Below are positions 1 through 9,403 of a DNA stretch of 64,000 nucleotides, one piece after another. The notes beneath the pieces are model-generated. The model saw only the letters and a list, made by a program, of their open reading frames with translations, was not told the origin of the DNA and did no database searches. A program made the position numbers and the translations under genes. Origin of the DNA: Deinococcus radiophilus (GTDB lineage Bacteria; Deinococcota; Deinococci; Deinococcales; Deinococcaceae); assembly GCF_020889625.1 (NCBI RefSeq), contig NZ_CP086380.1, forward strand, positions 1,693,001 through 1,757,000. Direction: 5' to 3'. How positions within the stretch are numbered: position 1 is the first letter of the stretch; each line of letters starts with the position of its first letter.

Positions 1-399
1 CCCATGCCGAACGGCTGGACCTGGCGCGAGCTGCTGGCGCATCTGGCGGCGTGGCAGGAGGTCACTCGCGCCAGGTTGCGGGCTGCCCCGGATGGGTACG
101 GGCTGTCTTACCCAGCCTGGGCCAGTGGGCAGAACCCCGATGATCAGGACGTTGATGCCCTCAATGCCCGCGTCCAGTCCACTGCCCAAGGCCAAAGCTG
201 GAAAGCTACGCAGGCCGCCTGGGAAGCGGGTTTCCAGGAAGTCTCGCGTCTAGGCAGGAGCTTCAGCGCGACGGAACTGGAGCAGGCGCGGGACTGGCTG
301 GAGGGGTATACCCTGCTGGACGTGCTACGCGGCACCCTGGAGCATCACCATGCGGATCATCTGCCCCAAGCACAGCGCTGGCTGCAGCAGCAACCGTAA
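1..399 (+). CDS. ClbS/DfsB-like four-helix protein, 5'-truncated by window edge
   Basis: The reading frame is open from the first base, so the true start probably lies upstream; the first ATG inside is at 4. The protein begins with an NGWTWRELLAHLAAW motif, the signature of the ClbS/DfsB branch of the DinB-like four-helix-bundle superfamily, and ends with a His-rich helix (EHHHADHLPQ) of the kind that supplies a metal or active-site histidine in this superfamily. Known ClbS-type members hydrolyse or sequester small reactive molecules such as colibactin, but most genomic members have no assigned substrate. Family assignment is from motif recognition; substrate is unknown. It is followed by about 90 bases with no gene and then the terminator of the convergent protease gene. 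Confidence 0.6.
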   Translation, partial: PMPNGWTWRELLAHLAAWQEVTRARLRAAPDGYGLSYPAWASGQNPDDQDVDALNARVQSTAQGQSWKATQAAWEAGFQEVSRLGRSFSATELEQARDWLEGYTLLDVLRGTLEHHHADHLPQAQRWLQQQP

Positions 400-491
400 C
401 CTAGGAGAGACGTCTCTTCGGCGGTCGGTGGCGGGTTAACCGCCTGCCTGCCGTGTCCTCCCCGGGCAGCACGCCCTGCGACCAACACCAC

Positions 492-520
492 AAAGGGAGC
501 GCCATTGCAGCGCTCCCTTT
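492..520 (-). terminator. Intrinsic terminator-like hairpin after the trypsin-like protease
   Basis: A perfect 10-bp inverted repeat (AAAGGGAGCG / CGCTCCCTTT) with a 9-base loop lies 28 bases beyond the stop of the minus-strand protease gene. The uridine tract on the minus-strand side is short, so it may also serve the convergent plus-strand gene. Confidence 0.6.
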
Positions 521-547
521 GGACGTGACATGTGGGGTGGCTCAGCC

Positions 548-1714
548 TTAGTTGTTTTCACCCAGGGTGTAAGCGCCGCTGCCGCTGTAAGTGTTGACGA
601 TCCAGCGGTAGTAGCCGCTTGCGGCAGTGTAGGAGATGCGCTCAGGGTTGGAGGTGCCGTCGGCCTGGGCGACGTAAGCCCAGCTGCTGCCGTTCCACTT
701 CTGGAGGTAGAGGTCAAAGTCAGCGCCAGCAGGGAACTTCAGCTCGCCGGTGAGGGTTCCGCCCGCATAGTTGAAGTACTGGGTGATGTTGTTCTGACCA
801 CTATACAAGGTGCCTTCATAGGTGCGGTCATAGGTGGGCGGGGTAGGTTCGGGCGTAGGGTCCGTCGGCGTGCCGTCGCCGTTATCGGCCACGACACCGC
901 TGGTCGTCTGAATCCAGGACTTAAAGGCGTTGACGCGGGTATAAACGCCGTAGCCGTTGCAGGCCGAGGGGCCGTACGACACGATCCCCAGCACATAGTG
1001 CTTGTTGTTCAGGACTTGGGCCAGCGGACCGCCGCTATCGCCGTTACAGCTGTCCTTGCCCTGGTAGGCTTCGCCGCAGATGGTGTTGCCGGGTGGGCGA
1101 TCCGAGCCGCAGGTGGTGGGGTTGGGCGTGATAGGAATGCTGACTTCACGCAGGTTGCTGCTGATTCCAGCGTTCGCACCCGTTTTGCCCCAGCCGGAGA
1201 CGACAGCGTACTTCCCTCTCACGTCCAGTACAGCTTCTACCGAATCACCGGGGATCTTACCCAGGGCCACGTTGCTGTTCAGCGTCATAGGGGTGCTGAG
1301 TTTCAGCAAGGCAATGTCGTTGGCAGTAGTGCTGTCGTTGTAGTTGGGGTGGACCCGCACGGCGCTGACGGTGCTGGTCTGTCCACCATTGGCGTAGTAC
1401 AGGCTGCCTGCACGGATAGTCAAGCCATAGGAGCTGCCGTTGCTCACGCAGTGCGCGGCGGTCATCACCCAGTCTGGGGCAATCAGGCTGCCACCACAGT
1501 TGAGGCTGCCATTCTTGAGCAGGGCCACCTGATAGGGGCGAGCGCCTAGGGCGCTGGCGGTCCCGTTCACGATCTGGGCTCCCAATTCAGCGTTCAGGGT
1601 AGGGGTAGGGCGAGCGGTGGCGTTGCCCCCCTGCTGAGCACCTGTATCGGGAGAAGAAACTCCACAGGCGGCCAGCAAGAGAGACGGGATCGACATCCAG
1701 GCGAATCTTTTCAT
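548..1714 (-). CDS. Secreted trypsin-like (S1) serine protease, lipoprotein, with C-terminal PPC-like domain
   Basis: 388 residues. A signal peptide ends in a lipobox (LLLAAC, Cys17), so the protein is predicted to be lipid-anchored outside the membrane. A Pro/Thr-rich segment leads to the mature chymotrypsin-fold start IVNGT near residue 48. The catalytic triad is complete: His88 in TAAHC, Asp133 in NDIALL and Ser227 in GDSGGP. Six further cysteines suit S1 disulfides. After a Thr/Pro linker near residue 285 comes a beta-rich domain (YEGTLYSGQNNITQYF onwards) that looks like a bacterial pre-peptidase C-terminal (PPC) domain. The ATG at 1714 is supported by a GGAGGT Shine-Dalgarno a few bases upstream. 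The gene stands alone; role is most likely extracellular protein degradation. Confidence 0.93.
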   Translation of the reverse strand: MKRFAWMSIPSLLLAACGVSSPDTGAQQGGNATARPTPTLNAELGAQIVNGTASALGARPYQVALLKNGSLNCGGSLIAPDWVMTAAHCVSNGSSYGLTIRAGSLYYANGGQTSTVSAVRVHPNYNDSTTANDIALLKLSTPMTLNSNVALGKIPGDSVEAVLDVRGKYAVVSGWGKTGANAGISSNLREVSIPITPNPTTCGSDRPPGNTICGEAYQGKDSCNGDSGGPLAQVLNNKHYVLGIVSYGPSACNGYGVYTRVNAFKSWIQTTSGVVADNGDGTPTDPTPEPTPPTYDRTYEGTLYSGQNNITQYFNYAGGTLTGELKFPAGADFDLYLQKWNGSSWAYVAQADGTSNPERISYTAASGYYRWIVNTYSGSGAYTLGENN

Positions 1715-2084
1715 GTCTTACCTCCAAGATCAGCGGCGCCATATCCTTCCCCAACCCTCGGCTTGGTACAGAGGGCATATTTATGAACGGAGCGCCGATG
1801 ATGGGGCAAGTTTAGCGCAAGGGAAACAGGAGGTATAGCCGGATCTCTCAAGCTTGACTCATCATCTCAGGTTATGCAGACGCACTGGCGCTCTCACCGC
1901 CACCCACAGCACCGCGTCCTCCTGATGCGGGCTCTAACGTGCCGTTTGATCAGGATCACCCTCTCATTTTCGGGGCGTGACAGCCAGGTGGGAAACCCAT
2001 TCGGCGTGGCGAATAAATATGCGCCCCAGGCTCAGCTTGAAATCCTAACCTGGGGCACGCACCGATTCACCCGCTTTCCCAGGG
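1715..2084. other. Intergenic region between protease and sdaAA
   Basis: 370 bases with no credible gene. It holds the Shine-Dalgarno and presumed promoter of the minus-strand protease at its left end and the terminator of the sda genes at its right end (2024-2055). An 87-codon plus-strand frame from 1874 runs through that terminator and into sdaAA and shows no family features. Confidence 0.6.
2024..2055 (-). terminator. Terminator of the serine deaminase genes
   Basis: CCCCAGG and CCTGGGG pair across an 18-base loop, extended by TGCG/CGCA with a small bulge. On the minus strand the stem is followed by an AT-rich run (ATATTTATT), placing it about 30 bases beyond the sdaAA stop. Confidence 0.55.
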
Positions 2085-2957
2085 TCAGCGGCTCATCGGC
2101 AGCGGTTCCATCTCGCCGCTTTCCATGCGTTCCATAATCTGGCGGCCGGTGGGGGTCTGGGCCAGGCCACCTTCCGCCGTTTCACGCAGGGCAGGCGGCA
2201 TCATGCGGCCTACTTCGGCCATCGCCGTGACCACCTCGTCGGGCGGGATAAAGCTCTCGAGGTTGGCCAGCGCCAGTTGCGCTGCGCTCACCGCGTGAAC
2301 TGCGAAAAAGGCATTGCGGCTGACACAGGGCACTTCCACATAGCCGCCTACGGGGTCGCACACCAGCCCGATGGTGTTGGTCAGGGCCAGTGCGGCAGCG
2401 TGAACAGCAGCGCGGGGCGAACCGCCCATCAGCTCGGTGACGGCGGCGGCGGCCATCGCAGCGCTGGACCCGATCTCGGCTTGACAGCCGCCCGCCGCGC
2501 CCGAAATAAACATCTTCTCGCTGATCGCCTTACCGATGCCCGCAGCCAGAATAAGGGGACCAACCAGTTGCTCGTCGTTCAGCCCCAGGTGGTCGGCCAC
2601 GCCCAGCAAGGCACCCGGCACGGTCCCAGCGCTGCCCGCCGTGGGAGCCGCCACGATCCGGCCCATTCGGGCATTTTCCTCGTTGACGGCCATCGCGTAG
2701 GCCTGCACCCGCACCAGCAGCGGCGCATTCAGCGTGTCCTGGGCTTCCCACAGGCCCTTGGCGTTCCAGCCCACCATGCCGGTGATGCTCTTGGCGTCGT
2801 TTTGTAGGCCGCGCTCTACCGAGTCGCGCATCTCCCCGATACGGCGCAGCATCTCGGCGCGGACGGCCTGTGGGTCCAGCCCCGAGTCCTCACAGTCCTG
2901 CCGCAGCACCCATTCGGACGCGGGGGCGGGGGCCTGCATGATGTCTTCTAGTTTCAT
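2085..2957 (-). CDS. sdaAA: L-serine ammonia-lyase, Fe-S dependent, alpha subunit
   Basis: 290 residues, the usual length of the separate alpha subunit. The enzyme deaminates L-serine to pyruvate and ammonia with a 4Fe-4S cluster. The catalytic-domain signatures are present: an [14 protein letters not shown] segment, [12 protein letters not shown] and the Gly/Ala-rich helices around them, including the cysteines expected to hold the cluster. The start is preceded by AAGGAGC on the minus strand (TTTTTAAGGAGCAACCC before ATG). It lies 204 bases downstream of sdaAB on the same strand, so the two subunits form one functional unit. The spacer between them carries no clear gene. Recognition is by strong family similarity. 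Confidence 0.95.
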   Translation of the reverse strand: MKLEDIMQAPAPASEWVLRQDCEDSGLDPQAVRAEMLRRIGEMRDSVERGLQNDAKSITGMVGWNAKGLWEAQDTLNAPLLVRVQAYAMAVNEENARMGRIVAAPTAGSAGTVPGALLGVADHLGLNDEQLVGPLILAAGIGKAISEKMFISGAAGGCQAEIGSSAAMAAAAVTELMGGSPRAAVHAAALALTNTIGLVCDPVGGYVEVPCVSRNAFFAVHAVSAAQLALANLESFIPPDEVVTAMAEVGRMMPPALRETAEGGLAQTPTGRQIMERMESGEMEPLPMSR

Positions 2958-3161
2958 GGGTTGCTCCTTAAAAATAGATGGTAGATGGTTCTGCTGCGCT
3001 GATAGGTGATGAAGGGCCGGTAGAGGCTCCCTCGGAACATCGCGGAGGTAGGCGTCTCTACGGGGGTGGTCTGCGAGCCGACCGGCACAGTTCCGCAGGA
3101 GAGCGAGGAGACAGAGACTGGCCTGGACCTTACACCCATGTTCCGGATGACTAGAGAGGGT

Positions 3162-3830
3162 CTAGCCGTCCATCAGCTTGGGCATCAGCTGGACCCACTG
3201 CATACCGGAGTAGCGCCGGAAACTGTTCAGCAGGTCAGGGTGAATGCCAGGGCCGTCCAGCTCGATGGTGACCATCGCGGTGCCGCCCCGCCGGTCGCGG
3301 GTGCAGTTCAGGGTGGCAATGTTCACCTCTTCGGCAGCGATAGCCGTGGTGATGCGCGACAGCACACTGGGGCGGTCCTGGTATTGCAGTAAGAGCGTGG
3401 GGTAAGCGGCGCTCAGCTGCACAGCTACACCGTTGATCCGGGTAATCAGGATCACGCCACCACCAGTAGAACTGGCGATTATGTCCACTTGGTGGCTATG
3501 CCCCGCTGCCCGAATGCGGGCGGTGTTGGGGTGAACGTCGGCCAGTTCAATATGACTGAAATTGAAATCCACGCCTAACTCGCGGGCATCCCCGAAACTG
3601 CCGGGCAGCCGGGGATCGTCGGGCGCATAGCCCAGCAAGCCCGCCACCAGCGCAAAGTGAGTGCCGTGCCCGCGTCCCGTCTTGGCAAACGAGGCGTGCA
3701 GACCAATGTCAGCGTGGCGCGGCACCTCGCCGAGCAAGTGATGGGCAGCCAGCCCGATGCGGCATGCGCCAGCCGTGTGGCTGCTGCTCGGCCCGACCAT
3801 CACCGGCCCAACCATGTCCAGAAGCGTCAT
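3162..3830 (-). CDS. sdaAB: L-serine ammonia-lyase, Fe-S dependent, beta subunit
   Basis: 222 residues from the ATG at 3830. A longer open frame reaches 4028, but the family N-terminus ([21 protein letters not shown]) begins here, and a -10-like TAGACT sits 7 bases upstream, suggesting a leaderless transcript. The N-terminal half is the beta domain with the SSSHTAG motif; the C-terminus ([20 protein letters not shown]) is an ACT domain, which in this family binds serine for regulation. It pairs with the downstream sdaAA to form the serine-to-pyruvate enzyme. A tiny hairpin (CTAGA/TCTAG) overlaps the stop codon. The divergent neighbour is recO. Confidence 0.94.
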   Translation of the reverse strand: MTLLDMVGPVMVGPSSSHTAGACRIGLAAHHLLGEVPRHADIGLHASFAKTGRGHGTHFALVAGLLGYAPDDPRLPGSFGDARELGVDFNFSHIELADVHPNTARIRAAGHSHQVDIIASSTGGGVILITRINGVAVQLSAAYPTLLLQYQDRPSVLSRITTAIAAEEVNIATLNCTRDRRGGTAMVTIELDGPGIHPDLLNSFRRYSGMQWVQLMPKLMDG

Positions 3831-4078
3831 GGCAGGCAGTCTAGAGAAATGCCGCGCCCCTGGCACGAGCAACCCCTGGCGGCTGTCTGCCCAGTGGGGA
3901 CAACCCCTGCGGAATGTCTGAGGACCAGGGCAAGGAGGTGGGACAAAGAGGCTCACCGATGCGGACCAGTGACCAACTGACAACAACTCAACGGGAGCGA
4001 CCGCTCCAGCCGCCCGATTTGCGCCCAACCATCACCCATCAACCTTTTTCCTGCGGTCCTCGGCGCTACAGTACTTCA

Positions 4079-4837
4079 GTGACCTCGCCCGCTTCTTCTG
4101 CCCGCCCTGGCCGTCAGCGTTCGGTCACGCGCAGTGGCATCGTGCTGCGGCGCTGGAAGACCCCCAGGGGCGACCTGATCGTCAGCCTGCTGACCCCGCA
4201 GGGCAAGCTGAAAGCCATTGCGCGCGGTGGGCTGCGCGGCAAGCATGCCAGTCCGCTGAACCTGTTTCACCACGTGGAATTGCAGGTCTACAGCCGCCCT
4301 GGTGACGACCTGGCGGTGATCCAGCAGGCCAGCTTGGAGGGGGCGCTGTCGCGCCTGGCACTGCCGGAACGCCACCCCTACGCGCACCTGCTGGCCGAAC
4401 TGGCCGAGCTGCTGTTTCAAGAAGGCGAAACCGACGAGTACGGCCCGCAGGCTTTTGACCTGTTCGCGGGGGGCCTGCGCGGTGTGGCAGGACATGCCGA
4501 CCCCGAGTGGGTCACGCTGGTCATCAGTTACAAATTGCTGGCCCTGGCCGGATTTCCCCCACGCACCCGCGTTTGCGTGCGCTGCGGCGCGCCGGACCCA
4601 CAGCACCCCGACCCGTTTGGCGGCGAGCTGCTGTGCGGGCGCTGCTCGCACCAGCGGGCGCTGAGTCCAAGCACGCTGGATTTCCTGAGGAATGTCGTGC
4701 GCCGCTCGGTACGCCAGAACATGGACAGCCCGGTGCCGCCAGGTGAGCGCCGGGCGCTGTGGCAAGGCCTGGAGCGCTTTGTAGGGGTACAGGTCGGCAA
4801 GGTTCGCAGCTGGCCCCAGTTGTATACCCAGCCCTAG
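4079..4837 (+). CDS. recO: DNA repair protein RecO
   Basis: 252 residues from the GTG at 4079, matching the known RecO length; the open frame extends to 3914 but the extra 55 residues look non-coding. RecO binds single-stranded DNA and RecR and loads RecA in RecFOR recombination, the main double-strand-break repair route in Deinococcus, which lacks RecBC. The N-terminal OB fold is visible ([20 protein letters not shown], then [15 protein letters not shown]), followed by the helical domain and a four-cysteine zinc motif (CVRC ... CGRC) typical of Thermus/Deinococcus RecO. A TACAGT -10-like box lies just before the chosen GTG, again suggesting a leaderless start. Confidence 0.92.
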   Translation: MTSPASSARPGRQRSVTRSGIVLRRWKTPRGDLIVSLLTPQGKLKAIARGGLRGKHASPLNLFHHVELQVYSRPGDDLAVIQQASLEGALSRLALPERHPYAHLLAELAELLFQEGETDEYGPQAFDLFAGGLRGVAGHADPEWVTLVISYKLLALAGFPPRTRVCVRCGAPDPQHPDPFGGELLCGRCSHQRALSPSTLDFLRNVVRRSVRQNMDSPVPPGERRALWQGLERFVGVQVGKVRSWPQLYTQP

Positions 4838-4883
4838 CAAGCCCACAGTCTGCCGGGGCTGGCCCGGGTACACTGCCGGGCAG

Positions 4884-5291
4884 ATGCGCGACCCGAAAAA
4901 GTCCACTCAGCCGCAGTCGTTCAGCCACACCGAGCTGCTGCAAGAACTGTTTCCCGGCAGTGAAGGAGTGCCGCAGGGAAGTGCTGGAGAGCCGACCCTG
5001 GGCCTGTATCCGGTCGCTGACGGACGGCTGGCCCTGGTGCATGGGCAGCAGCTGGCCGAATTCACGCCCCTGAGCGGTCAGGCCAAGGCGGCGCTGCACT
5101 GCGACCTGTGCCACTTTACGCGTTCGCCCAGCGAGGCCCGCATCTACCGGGTGGTGGTCGCCCAGCGCCGTAGCCGCTATGTGACGCTGTGCGGGAGTAC
5201 CGTTCACTGCCAGCAACGGGCCGGCACAGCGGGGCTGAATGCACTGGCCGAGCGAATTTTTCCTATCGAATCTGGCGCGGAGATGTTCTAG
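4884..5291 (+). CDS. Small protein with FBP-type treble-clef zinc finger
   Basis: 135 residues. The start at 4884 is supported by a TACACT box nine bases upstream. The C-terminal half contains a CDLC pair followed about 35 residues later by LCGSTVHCQQRA, a spacing and context resembling the treble-clef zinc finger at the C-terminus of FusB/FBP-type EF-G-binding proteins. The N-terminal half has no recognisable domain. If the resemblance is real it could bind the ribosome or elongation factor; that is inference. It follows recO by 46 bases but has its own promoter-like element. Confidence 0.5.
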   Translation: MRDPKKSTQPQSFSHTELLQELFPGSEGVPQGSAGEPTLGLYPVADGRLALVHGQQLAEFTPLSGQAKAALHCDLCHFTRSPSEARIYRVVVAQRRSRYVTLCGSTVHCQQRAGTAGLNALAERIFPIESGAEMF

Positions 5292-5388
5292 AAGGTAGCT
5301 ACACCGGCCTGGGTCAGCACAGCTTAAAGCAGGACAGGAGCATGAAAATTCCACTTTCCTCATATCTTCAGCACGGCTAGATTGGGCC

Positions 5389-7076
5389 ATGCTTCCGCCT
5401 GCTGCGCCGCATCTTTCTCCTGAGGACGCTCAGGTTCTCTTGGCCCAACAGGGATTTTTGCTCCGCCTGAGTGACGCGATCCGCCCGCTGTCCGACGCTG
5501 CCACTTTGGAAGGCGAAGCGTGCCGCCTGCTGGGTGAACATCTCCTGGTCGGCCGGGTCTGCTACGCCGAGCTAGACGAAACGTCGCGCATCGCCCGCGT
5601 TGCCCAGGATTGGACGCGGGACGGGGTTTTCTCACTGTCAGGAAATCACCGTATGGAAGATTTTAGCTGGGCTATCGATGTGCTGTGGCAGGGGGCGGCC
5701 AGATGATCTGCGATACCCAGACCTCTTCGCTGGTTGCCCCAGCGGACCACCAAGCCTCAGCGGCACTGGGCATCATCGCCTGCATGAGCGTGCCCATTCT
5801 TAAAGAAGGTCGGTTGGTCGGCGCTTTTTCTGTGACTGACGACCGGCCACGCGACTGGACCGAAGCGGAATTGGCCCTGCTGCGTGACGTGGGAGAGCGG
5901 ATGTGGGAGGCGGTCGGACGCGCCCGCGCCGAAGCGGCCTTGATGGAGTCCGAAGCGAAATACCGTACCCTCTTCAATTCCATTGACGAAGGCTTTTGCA
6001 CCATTGAGGTGCTGTTTGAAGGAGGCCAGGCGGTGGATTACCGCTTCTTGGACATGAATCCGGCATTTGTCCGGCAAACCGGTATGGAAGGAGCCATAGG
6101 CCGGACCATGCGTGAATTCGTACTGGACCACGAACCTGCCTGGTTCGAGATGTATGGTCAGATTGCCCAGACGGGTCAGGCCCAGCGCTTCCAACAAGAA
6201 GCGGCTGGGTTGAACCGGTTTTACGATGTCTACGCTTTCCGGGTCGGCGCACCCGCCGCTCACCATGTGGCCGTGATTTTTAACGACATCACAGCGCGCA
6301 AGCAGGCCGACGCGCAGCTTCACGATCTGAACCGCACCCTGGAACATCGCGTCACCGAACGTACCCAGGAACTGATGAACGAGCGGGTGGCCTTAGAGAT
6401 ACTGAACGAGGAACTGGAAGCCTTCAACTACAGCGTGTCATACGACTTGATGACACCCGTGCGGCATGTCGAAGGCTTTGCCAGACTGGCGGCCAAAAAT
6501 CTGGAGGACCCTGTCAAGGCACAGCGGCATCTGGACACGGTGCCGCAAGGAGCGCGGCGCATGGAAACCCTGATTGAAGCCAGGCTGACGCTGTCGCGCA
6601 CTGGACGGCGCGAGCCGAAGATCAGTGCGGTTGACCTTGGCCAACTGGCGGAGCAGGCCCAGCTGGACGTGCAAGCTCAAGTGGGAGAGCGTCAGGTAGA
6701 GTGGCACATCGGTCCCTTGCCGCAGGTGCAAGGAGACAGCGGAATGTTGCAGCAAGTCATGACCAATCTGCTGGACAATGCCGTGAAGTACAGCTGCACC
6801 CGCGACCAGGCCGTTATTGAAGTCTGGGCAGAAGAAGCCGGCGGGCAGTGGAATGTCTTTGTGCGGGACAATGGCGTGGGGTTCAATCCGGAAGACGGCC
6901 ACAAACTGTTCGGTATCTTCCAGCGCCTGCACCGTCAGGACGCATTCGCGGGCACCGGCGTAGGCCTTTCGTTGGTGCGCCGGACCGTTTTGCGGCATGG
7001 CGGCACGGTCAGTGCTACTGGAGCAGTGGGTCAGGGAGGCACCTTCCAGATCACCTCGCCCAAGCCTGCCGCCTAG
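5389..7076 (+). pseudogene. GAF-PAS sensor histidine kinase, frameshifted and with Tyr in place of the phospho-acceptor His
   Basis: Two overlapping frames form one protein of about 560 residues. The first (5389-5706) carries the start of a GAF domain; the second continues it from about 5692 to 7076. Adding one G to the G5 run at 5691-5695 joins them (…LWQGGGQMICDTQ…), so the sequence carries a one-base deletion or an error. After the GAF come a PAS domain (YRTLFNSIDEGFCTIE), a coiled coil, the H-box region, and a good ATPase domain (N-box NLLDNAVKYS, G1 DNGVGF, G2 GTGVGLSL). In the H-box the family sequence SVSHDL reads SVSYDL: TAC at 6441-6443 replaces the histidine codon. The gene is therefore probably non-functional as a kinase. 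A TAGATT box 6 bases before the ATG at 5389 marks the start. Confidence 0.85.
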
Positions 7077-7084
7077 GATGTTCT

Positions 7085-7597
7085 ATGCTGATGGGCACCA
7101 TGGACCCTGCCATATGGGAGCAACTGAACCTGATGAGCGGCCTGCTGGTAGCAGCCGTCCTGAGTGGCCTGATCGGCTGGGAGCGTGAGCGTCATCAGCG
7201 CAGCACCCATACTGCCGGGCTACGCACGCACATCCTGGTGGGGGTCAGTGCAGCGCTGTTCATTGTGCTGGGCGAGAACCTGGTGACCTCCTTCGCCAAA
7301 GAGGACGATCAGGTGCGCTTTGACATGATCGGCATTCTGGGAGCCGTCGTCAGCGGGGTCAGTTTTCTGGGGGCAGGGGCCATCTTCTCATCCAAAGGTG
7401 GTGAAGGTGCCAAGGGACTGACCACCGCAGCTGGACTGCTGGCTACCGCCGCCGTCGGGGTGGCCTGCGGGCTGCATCTGTATGTTCTGGCCGCCGGAGC
7501 GACTGCACTGTTTCTCTTTACCCTGGGACCACTCAGCCGTCTCAGCGCCCAGGCACAACAGGAGGACGTAGCCAAGCCACCTCAACATCGCTCCTGA
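7085..7597 (+). CDS. MgtC/SapB-family membrane protein
   Basis: About 170 residues. The open frame extends further upstream inside the kinase gene, but an AGGATG Shine-Dalgarno 6 bases before the ATG at 7085 and the family N-terminus favour this start (ATGs at 7091 and 7100 are alternatives). Four to five hydrophobic segments and the family signature [22 protein letters not shown], followed by SFLGAGAIF and the Gly/Ala-rich [20 protein letters not shown], identify the MgtC/SapB membrane domain. Family members are inner-membrane proteins linked to magnesium limitation or ATP-synthase modulation. This one has only the membrane domain, without the soluble ACT-like tail of MgtC. It starts 8 bases after the broken kinase stop. 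Confidence 0.85.
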   Translation: MLMGTMDPAIWEQLNLMSGLLVAAVLSGLIGWERERHQRSTHTAGLRTHILVGVSAALFIVLGENLVTSFAKEDDQVRFDMIGILGAVVSGVSFLGAGAIFSSKGGEGAKGLTTAAGLLATAAVGVACGLHLYVLAAGATALFLFTLGPLSRLSAQAQQEDVAKPPQHRS

Positions 7598-7657
7598 TTG
7601 CCGTTTCATACAGGGTTTGAAGCAGTACTAGAGAGTGGGTGCCGTCAGACCCGGTCC

Positions 7658-8095
7658 ATGTCAGTATGCAGCATGAGGACGAAGACCAGACTGTCGCTTC
7701 TGCAACATCTCGCCCGCTTTGTGCTGGGAGCCGCCCTGATCACTGCTGGTACCGGGCACCTTACTTTTGCCCGCAAAGAATTCCCGGCGCAGGTGCCCAA
7801 AATGCTGACCGACGGCCCGCTTTACCTTGATCAGGACATGATCGTGCTGGCCTCAGGGGTGGCTGAAATCGGGCTGGGAACAGCGTTGGTGGCGCTGCCC
7901 AAAGCGCGCCGCACCGTCGGGCTCATTGCAGCGGGATTTTTCGCCGCTGTTTTTCCGGGCAACATCTCGCAGTATCTGACCGGAACCGACGCTTTCGGAC
8001 TGAACTCAGACCGCGCCCGCTTTGGGCGGTTGCTGTTTCAGCCGATGCTGATCGCCTGGGCGCTGTGGAGCACCGGAGCCTGGCCGCGCCGCTAA
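7658..8095 (+). CDS. DoxX-like small membrane protein
   Basis: About 145 residues from the ATG at 7658; 7598 and 7673 are other possible starts. Four hydrophobic helices are visible, with the DoxX-type opening (ARFVLGAALITAGTGHLTF), a second helix (GVAEIGLGTALVAL) and later helices (TVGLIAAGFFAAVFPGNI, LLFQPMLIAWALWSTGAW). The HLTF and PGNISQY motifs are common in DoxX-family proteins of actinobacteria and deinococci. DoxX-like proteins are associated with thiol and redox processes in some bacteria, but no function can be given here. The gene stands 60 bases after the MgtC-like gene on the same strand. Confidence 0.7.
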   Translation: MSVCSMRTKTRLSLLQHLARFVLGAALITAGTGHLTFARKEFPAQVPKMLTDGPLYLDQDMIVLASGVAEIGLGTALVALPKARRTVGLIAAGFFAAVFPGNISQYLTGTDAFGLNSDRARFGRLLFQPMLIAWALWSTGAWPRR

Positions 8096-8189
8096 AGGCC
8101 GGCGGCCCCGCTGACAGGACACCCAGCCGCAAATAGATATCCGCCCCATATCCAGCGGCTGGGCGCAGGGCCTACAATGCTGGGCGATT

Positions 8190-9122
8190 ATGAGCCAATT
8201 CGATCAGCTGTACCGCCAGGTGGCCCTGAGTGTCGCCACCCATCCCGTCGTGGAAAAAGTCGTCAGCAAGCAGGGCTGGGCGCTGGCTCAGCGCTTCGTG
8301 TCGGGCGAGTCTGCCGAGGACGCCATTGAGGCCATCAAACGCCTGGAGCAGAGCGGCATCCTGGGCAACCTGGACCTGCTGGGCGAGTTCGTGACCACCC
8401 CCGAGCCTGCCAACCAAAACACCGAATTGATTTTGCAGGCCATGGACAAGGTTCACGCCGCCGGCCTGACCCCTTACAACTCCATCAAGTTGTCTTCTAT
8501 CGGCCAGGGTCAGCAGATCGGCGGCCAAGACCTGGGTGACGTGAACGCCCGGCGTATCGTGGCGCGCGCCAAGCAGTACGGCGGCTTCGTGAACCTGGAC
8601 ATGGAAGACCATCCCCGCGTGGATGAAACGCTGCGGCTGTTTCGCGAGTTGGTGCAGGAATTTGGCAACCAGCATGTCGGCACGGTGCTGCAAGCCTACC
8701 TGCACCGCACCGAGGAAGACCGCCGCAGCCTGGACGATCTGAAGCCCAACCTGCGAATCGTCAAGGGTGCCTACCTGGAGCCTGAAAGCGTCGCCATGCA
8801 GGACAAGGCCGAAATTGACGCTGCTTACCGCCGCTTGGTGTACGAACACCTGCAAGCTGGCAACTACTGCAATGTGGCCACCCACGACCACAACATCATT
8901 TACGACGTGATGCACTTCGAACTGGCCCATGGCATTCCCAAGAGCCAGTTCGAGTTCCAGCTGCTGTACGGCATCCGCGAAGACCTTCAGCGTGAACTGG
9001 CTGCGCAGGGCTACACCGTCCGCTCGTACATTCCCTTCGGCAAAGAGTGGTACGGTTACTACTCACGCCGTATCGCCGAACGCCCCAAGAATGTACTGTT
9101 TGTGTTGCGTGGCCTGATCTGA
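8190..9122 (+). CDS. Proline dehydrogenase (monofunctional PRODH)
   Basis: 310 residues, matching the single-domain proline dehydrogenases of Thermus and Deinococcus. The enzyme is a FAD-dependent TIM barrel that oxidises proline to pyrroline-5-carboxylate at the membrane. Signatures are [40 protein letters not shown] and the C-terminal [20 protein letters not shown], which holds the two arginines that bind the proline carboxylate. A TACAAT box 11 bases before the ATG marks the promoter. No pyrroline-5-carboxylate dehydrogenase gene is adjacent in the window. A terminator follows at 9145. Confidence 0.95.
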   Translation: MSQFDQLYRQVALSVATHPVVEKVVSKQGWALAQRFVSGESAEDAIEAIKRLEQSGILGNLDLLGEFVTTPEPANQNTELILQAMDKVHAAGLTPYNSIKLSSIGQGQQIGGQDLGDVNARRIVARAKQYGGFVNLDMEDHPRVDETLRLFRELVQEFGNQHVGTVLQAYLHRTEEDRRSLDDLKPNLRIVKGAYLEPESVAMQDKAEIDAAYRRLVYEHLQAGNYCNVATHDHNIIYDVMHFELAHGIPKSQFEFQLLYGIREDLQRELAAQGYTVRSYIPFGKEWYGYYSRRIAERPKNVLFVLRGLI

Positions 9123-9144
9123 TCCCGCCAACATCCTAAGAAAA

Positions 9145-9164
9145 AGGTCCCTTATCTGGGGCCT
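9145..9164 (+). terminator. Terminator after proline dehydrogenase
   Basis: A 7-bp stem AGGTCCC/GGGGCCT with one G-T pair and a 6-base loop lies 23 bases beyond the stop and is followed by CTTTG. Confidence 0.55.
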
Positions 9165-9205
9165 CTTTGCTGTTGAACTGTCCCGTTTAGCCCTGTGCCA
9201 CACCT

Positions 9206-9340
9206 TTACTGACTCCACGCAGGGCTTTTTTCATCGGCATGGGTCTGGGCAAGCACGGCCAGATCGGCCAAGCTGACGGCCCCTTCCACTTTGCCGCCCT
9301 CAGCCATGGCCAGGCGGCGCAGCTGCCGGTCGGCCCCTAA
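9206..9340 (-). pseudogene. Relic of the C-terminus of a CBS-domain protein
   Basis: On the minus strand this stretch reads in one frame to a TAA stop at 9206-9208 and contains QLRRLAMAEGGKVEGAVSLADLAV. This matches the last strand-helix unit of a bacterial CBS domain (consensus RRLPVV..GGRLVGIVSLGDLA). There is no start codon, no first CBS motif and nothing upstream except the terminator of the subtilase, so only the tail of a gene remains. The residue pattern is seen in the sequence; the decay history is inference. Confidence 0.5.
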
Positions 9341-9344
9341 AGAA

Positions 9345-9383
9345 CCCTCAGTTCTCCTGAGGTGATGCCAAGAGAACTGAGGG
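9345..9383 (-). terminator. Strong terminator of the subtilisin-like protease gene
   Basis: A perfect 12-bp inverted repeat (CCCTCAGTTCTC at 9345-9356 and GAGAACTGAGGG at 9372-9383) with a 15-base loop. On the minus strand it is followed by TTCTTTA, 20 bases past the protease stop. Confidence 0.75.
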
Positions 9384-9403
9384 CCGTGATTGACAGACCA
9401 GGC

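Noticed and set aside
530..1549. Long plus-strand open frame (339 codons) over the trypsin-like protease
   Set aside because: It is antisense to a gene with a complete catalytic triad and signal peptide; its own residues are valine/alanine-rich with no family motif. Long antisense frames are common at this GC content.
1874..2137. 87-codon plus-strand frame
   Set aside because: Runs through the sda terminator into sdaAA on the opposite strand and shows no domain or ribosome binding site.
2958..3161. Possible riboswitch between sdaAB and sdaAA
   Set aside because: I looked for the glycine-riboswitch core (GGAGAG with a CCGAAGG partner). Only a lone AGGAGAG on the wrong strand is present and the partner is missing.
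3831..4028. N-terminal extension of sdaAB
   Set aside because: The 66 extra residues are not family-like and cross a TAGACT box placed exactly for the internal ATG.
5342..5380. 12-codon open frame with AGGAG just before it, upstream of the kinase relic
   Set aside because: Too short to judge; the Shine-Dalgarno is only one base from the ATG and the frame ends inside the next gene's -10 box.
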